Shown in pieces: positions 60,297 to 64,000 of a DNA stretch of 64,000 bases. Position numbers and translations under genes: made by a program. Each line of letters opens with the position of its first letter. The stretch's first letter is position 1. The notes below the pieces were generated by a model that worked only from the letters and a program-made list of their open reading frames with translations, ran no database searches and had not been told where the DNA came from. Source of the DNA: Henckelia pumila (lineage: Eukaryota > Streptophyta > Magnoliopsida > Lamiales > Gesneriaceae); the NCBI RefSeq assembly GCF_033568475.1, contig NC_133120.1, positions 85,330,151 through 85,394,150 on the forward strand, written 5' to 3'.

Positions 60297-61799
60297 AGAG
60301 TTATTTGCACCAAACACCCTTGTAAAATATTGAAAATGTACACTTCACCCCTGCGAAATTTTAATAGGCATCTTCAACCCTAACCTTTTAAAAAATTAGC
60401 ACACTCGCCCCCTCAGATGAGTGATTGTTGCGCACGGCGCCCCTCATGCGACTGGACAAAGATTTTGATTTTTTTTTTTGCACCAAATACCCCTGTGAAA
60501 TATAAAAAATGCATATTTGACCCCTGTAAAAATAATTTTTAAATCTATTCAACCCATAATACACAATTTTTATTAAAATCTAATTATAAAAAATTTAGCA
60601 AACACTTTTCATTTTATTAATTTTATTTTTATTTTTAATTTTAAATTTAAATTTATTATGATTATATAATTATTTTCTAAAAAATATTATTATTTTATCT
60701 TTTTATCAATATTTTATTAAACTTTCTTCTTGTTTCCAACTTCTCAATTAAAAATGTATTCATAAACGAGATTTAAATACCTAAAAGTACCAAAATATTA
60801 AATCAAAATTATAATTTCATGTATATTACTTTTCAATTTAGGATTATAGATTTTTGAACCAAAATCTAAATTTTTTAAAATGCATTGCAGAATTTGCATT
60901 AAATAATAATACACAATATTTATTAAGATCTAATTATAAAATATTTTTAAAGCATTTTTAATTTTATTAAATTTTAATTTTAAATTTAAATTTAAATTTT
61001 TAATTTTTAATTAATTTATTTTTTAAAATAATATTACTTTATCTCGTTATCATTATTTTATCAAATCACTTCGTGTTTTCAATTTTTCCATTAAAAATTA
61101 TTCAAAAATAAGGATTTAAATATCTAAAAATACCAAAATATTGAACCAAATGATAAGTTCATAAATGTTACCTTTTCGATTTATAATTATATAAGCATGT
61201 TATTTTTTTATTATTTATTACAAATTGTGCAATGCATATTCTCAAAAAATTTAAATTTTGGTTCAATAATATATAGTCCTAAATCGAAAAAGCAATATGT
61301 TTAAACTTATCAATTTAGTTCAATATTTTGGTAATTGATACTTGTTTATGAATGCATGTTTAATGAAAAAGTTGAAAACAAGAAGAAAGTTTAATAAAAT
61401 AATGATAACAAGATAAAATAATAATATTTTTTAGAAAATAATTATATAATCATAATAAATTTAAAATTAAAAATAAAATTAATAAAACAAAAAGTGTTTG
61501 CTAAATATTTTATAATTAGATTTTAATAAAAATTGTGTATTATGGGTTGAATAGATTTAAAAATTATTTTCACAGGGGTCAAATATGCATTTTTATATTT
61601 CACAGGGGTATTTGGTGCAAAAAAAATATGAAAATCTTTACCCAGTCGCATGAGGGGCGCGTGCGCAACAATCAATCATCTGAAGGGGTGAGTGTGCTAA
61701 TTTTTTAAAAGGTTAGAGTTGATTATGCCTATTAAAATTTCACAGGGGTGAAGTGTGCATTTTTAATATTTCACAGGGGTGTTTGGTGCAAATAACTCT
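60297..61799. mobile_element. Long inverted-repeat element (Mutator- or fold-back-like), 1.5 kb
   Basis: The left arm from AGAGTTATTTGCACCAAACA and the right arm ending TGTTTGGTGCAAATAACTCT are inverted repeats extending about 500-600 bp each. AAATATAA(A) flanks both sides (60289-60297 and 61800-61808), an 8-9 bp target duplication. The arms include CACCCCTGTGAAAT-type words and a GC-rich patch (GTCGCATGAGGGGCG and complement). Part of the left arm is duplicated inside (about 60545-60870 and 60900-61200). No transposase. A 9-bp duplication with long arms fits Mutator-like elements. Confidence 0.72.
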
Positions 61800-61879
61800 A
61801 AATATAAATAATGAAAGAAGTATAAAATGATACAAGTTGAACAAGTCATTTATATATATATATATATATATATATTTTA

Positions 61880-62035
61880 TTATGCTGCCCACTTTCCGTG
61901 TCCACCTCCATGCCCACCTATGAGGTGGCACTTATCCATTGGATGAACCATTTGTATATGATTCATCTCATCCATTGGATGATTGACACCTCATAGGTGG
62001 GCATGAAGATGGGCACGGGAGGTGGGCAGCATAGT
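61880..62035. mobile_element. Hairpin element, copy 3, within a (TA)n tract
   Basis: The ends ATTATGCTGCCCAC and (complement of right) ACTATGCTGCCCACC mirror each other. The arms continue through CATGCCCACCTATGAGGTG, inverted on the right (CACCTCATAGGTGGGCATG). (TA)n runs flank it at 61852-61874 and 62042-62082, so it appears to have split a microsatellite. Confidence 0.65.
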
Positions 62036-62039
62036 ATAA

Positions 62040-62082
<43 letters not shown>

Positions 62083-62086
<4 letters not shown>

Positions 62087-62793
62087 CTCATGTGTTATAA
62101 ACACATTATTCAATTTGTTTCATGATTTCATGTTTTTTTGGCTAAATAGTCTTCGGTAATGCGAAAAGGGGTTTAATTCAAGCACAATTAGTTCGCACTT
62201 TACTTATATATAAGTATTTTTTTATTTCGGTTTTCTTTTTGTGATGGATCAATCAACTTGCATCACTTGTTCATGCAAATCATTATTTTATATAATTATA
62301 TATTATTGTACTTGAGTTAGTTTAAAAAGATGAAAATGAATAAAAAGGAATTAATATTAAGATTTTTGAAGAATTTAAATTATCTCAACTCGTATATATT
62401 TCAATGAATTTGATAATGAAATCGAGTTTTTCTTGAGCCAGTGTCTATACACATATGATCGATTTACCGTGTCAAAAGTGAACTAACATAAACCGTGCAG
62501 TTTCGGTTGGACAAATATATAGGTGTCGGTTCAAAGTTCAAACCACCCTTATCCATCCCAAATCCCAATATTGTAATAAAAAAACATGTGGAGTATTTTA
62601 TTTTATTATGTGATCCAAATTAATAATTTTGACTAAATGTCACATAGCACATAACACGAAAATAATAAAGGAAATTCAATTTTTATTGGACAACTATCTG
62701 TCTAATCGTTTATAGTTGTAGTTTGCGATGAGTTTGTTATCATTGCATTGTACATCGTCTCAAATTTAAGATTTCGATGATTAAATCCTTTCA
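62083..62793. other. Intergenic, AT-rich
   Basis: 3' flank of the small minus-strand gene. No coding signal. Confidence 0.5.
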
Positions 62794-63180
62794 TCAGTCT
62801 AAATTTCCGAAACAAACAAAAGACAGAATCGGAGCGGCCTCGTAACCAAAAGGTTGGGCCGGGTGTTGCCATAACTTGGCGATCACCACTGGCTCCTCTA
62901 CAATGGTCATCGTCGCGGCGGATGCCACCTCCTGTTTACCATTAGCACAACAAGACTTTGTCTCGTCCATCACATCATTGGAGATGGGCAACTGAACCAA
63001 TGGCGATAAGAGAGGTATCACCACTTTCCATTCCTTTGCCGGACGAATCTGTATTGACGCCGGAGCCGCCCTCTGCAGCCGACTCGATTGGCGCCTCAAA
63101 GACAGATCTTTATTCCCATTGTCGTCTGTCATTTTTTTAGGATATGATTGTTGTGGAGCTATAAGATGAAAGAAATTCAA
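62794..63180 (-). CDS. Small conserved plant protein, At4g14450-like
   Basis: Single exon, 128 aa from ATG 63180, or 112 aa from the internal ATG at 63132 (MTDDNG), which fits the family start better as I remember it. Recognisable blocks: SSRLQRAAPASIQI, then a Trp-containing segment leading to VIPLLSPLVQLP, and near the C-terminus LWQHPAQPFGYEAAP. These match a plant family known only as uncharacterised protein At4g14450; no enzyme motif or membrane segment is visible. Arabidopsis relatives are small and basic at the N-terminus. Its place next to an AHL gene and near a BLUS1-like gene repeats the Arabidopsis order. Function unknown. Confidence 0.65.
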   Translation of the reverse strand: MNFFHLIAPQQSYPKKMTDDNGNKDLSLRRQSSRLQRAAPASIQIRPAKEWKVVIPLLSPLVQLPISNDVMDETKSCCANGKQEVASAATMTIVEEPVVIAKLWQHPAQPFGYEAAPILSFVCFGNLD

Positions 63181-63550
63181 GGAGGAGCAAAGATTGGTGG
63201 TGGAGGGTTTGTGTGCTATAAATATGGGGCACGTGGATTACACGCATGGGAGAAAAGAGTCGAGTGCAGAATCATATTCTTTTCAGTCAATGGTCGTTAA
63301 AAAGAGACAGGATATTGATAATAAATTGTTGATATGGATGCAATTACCAGGGGACGATCCATCTATGAAATCAAGCAGCTAGGATCTTTTCATGTATGTT
63401 CGATATTATCATTCGAGGAGGGAGGGTCCATTACATGAAGAGTAGCATTCTTTTTCCTTTTTCTTTGATTACTGGCAACTCTTAAAACGGCATGAATACA
63501 GAACTATTTGAACCAAACTAGAATAGGGTAATAATAGATCCATCACAAAG

Positions 63551-64000
63551 TCAAGAATTTATGTAACACATGGATTGGGCTTGAAGAAAATAAGAATCCT
63601 TGTATTTTCTACCGCTTCCAATGTATATCCCATTCTTGATCCAGTCATCGCGATGTATCCAGGCATCCCGCGTGAAATCGAGGACACCTAGTATCTGCAG
63701 CAAGATAACATGACAAGTTAATGGCAGCACTTACTCTTGAGCTGATACTGCTGAACACCATGATGATTGCGAGCATCCAAATCGTATACATTTTGTATTA
63801 ATGAATATGAGAACAAAAAAGTTGTCTTATATGTTTACATAAAACTTGTGACTTATTTTGCTATCACGGAATATAATACAAAAATAAGGAAATATTGAAA
63901 AGATAATTACATTGCCGAGGCAGCGAAAAAGGGTTTTCGGTTTAACGACTACCTTTAGGAAAACAAAGCAAATGTATATCAAGAACACTTACCACTCCAC
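63551..64000 (-). CDS. 3' end of an unidentified minus-strand gene (two exons, partial)
   Basis: The last exon is 63551-63694 (48 codons including TGA), preceded on its strand by a TTGCTGCAG acceptor. It begins ILGVLDFTRDAWIHRDDWIK and ends FLQAQSMCYINS. A GTAAGT donor at 63987-63992 (complement) marks the end of the previous exon, of which only 8 bases (63993-64000) are in view; the intron is 298 bp. The dense Trp/Asp/Arg/Tyr content and the paired splice sites argue for a real gene. I do not recognise the family. Confidence 0.55.

Noticed and set aside
63194-63382. 62-codon plus-strand ORF beside the small conserved gene
   Set aside because: No motif; lies in the promoter side of the minus-strand gene.
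1-64000. tRNA and rRNA genes
   Set aside because: I looked for tRNA A/B-box and CCA-stem patterns and rRNA core words by eye and saw none; the tRNA-like words found are retroelement primer sites.

Overview
The window is nuclear DNA from a flowering plant, most likely a core eudicot. Evidence: spliced genes with GT-AG introns, plant-only families (an ethylene receptor, SUPERMAN-type zinc fingers, an AT-hook/PPC protein, a BLUS1-type kinase), an AT-rich intergenic background, and nested LTR retrotransposons with many small inverted-repeat elements. I cannot name the species.

Left third (1-20,165): a nest of LTR elements, all read on the minus strand except a solo LTR of undetermined orientation. 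The oldest is a decayed Copia element (about 16,089-20,165). A SIRE-like Copia element (about 6,872-16,088) lies inside it. That element was in turn hit by a Gypsy-type solo LTR (12,715-14,690, perfect 5-bp target duplication CTTGT) and, in its 3' env-like region, by a long-LTR Copia element (1-6,871, running off the left edge). The SIRE-like element carries eight scattered copies of a short palindromic motif (core GTGTTGGCAACAC). Those in coding sequence fall in linkers between protein domains, which is the most unusual pattern in the window.

Right two thirds (20,166-64,000): host genes spread through AT-rich DNA. In order they are: a six-exon Agenet/Tudor-like gene (+, 22,621-27,182) with a coding minisatellite; an intronless STE20-type kinase resembling BLUS1 (+, 28,780-30,252); a SUPERMAN-like C2H2 repressor (+, 33,348-34,052); a second EAR-motif C2H2 protein of URO/TAC1 type (+, 39,412-39,960); a subfamily-II ethylene receptor of ETR2/EIN4 type (+, 49,545-52,591, one intron); an AHL protein (-, about 57,340-58,092) whose conserved N-terminus seems to begin at a CTG; a small conserved plant protein resembling Arabidopsis At4g14450 (-, 62,794-63,180); and the last exons of an unidentified minus-strand gene at the right edge. 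From memory, this order mixes neighbours found in Arabidopsis at At3g23130-150 (SUP, URO, ETR2), At3g04570-580 (AHL19, EIN4) and At4g14450-480 (At4g14450, AHL20, BLUS1). It could therefore be a less fractionated version of one ancestral block.

Between the genes are Harbinger-like MITEs with TAA duplications, hAT-like elements (including a tandem pair sharing one target duplication), a 1.5-kb long-inverted-repeat element, three small GC-rich hairpin elements with similar ends, two to three fold-back elements of one family, and long (TA)n and (ATT)n microsatellites. I recognised no tRNA, rRNA or CRISPR feature.
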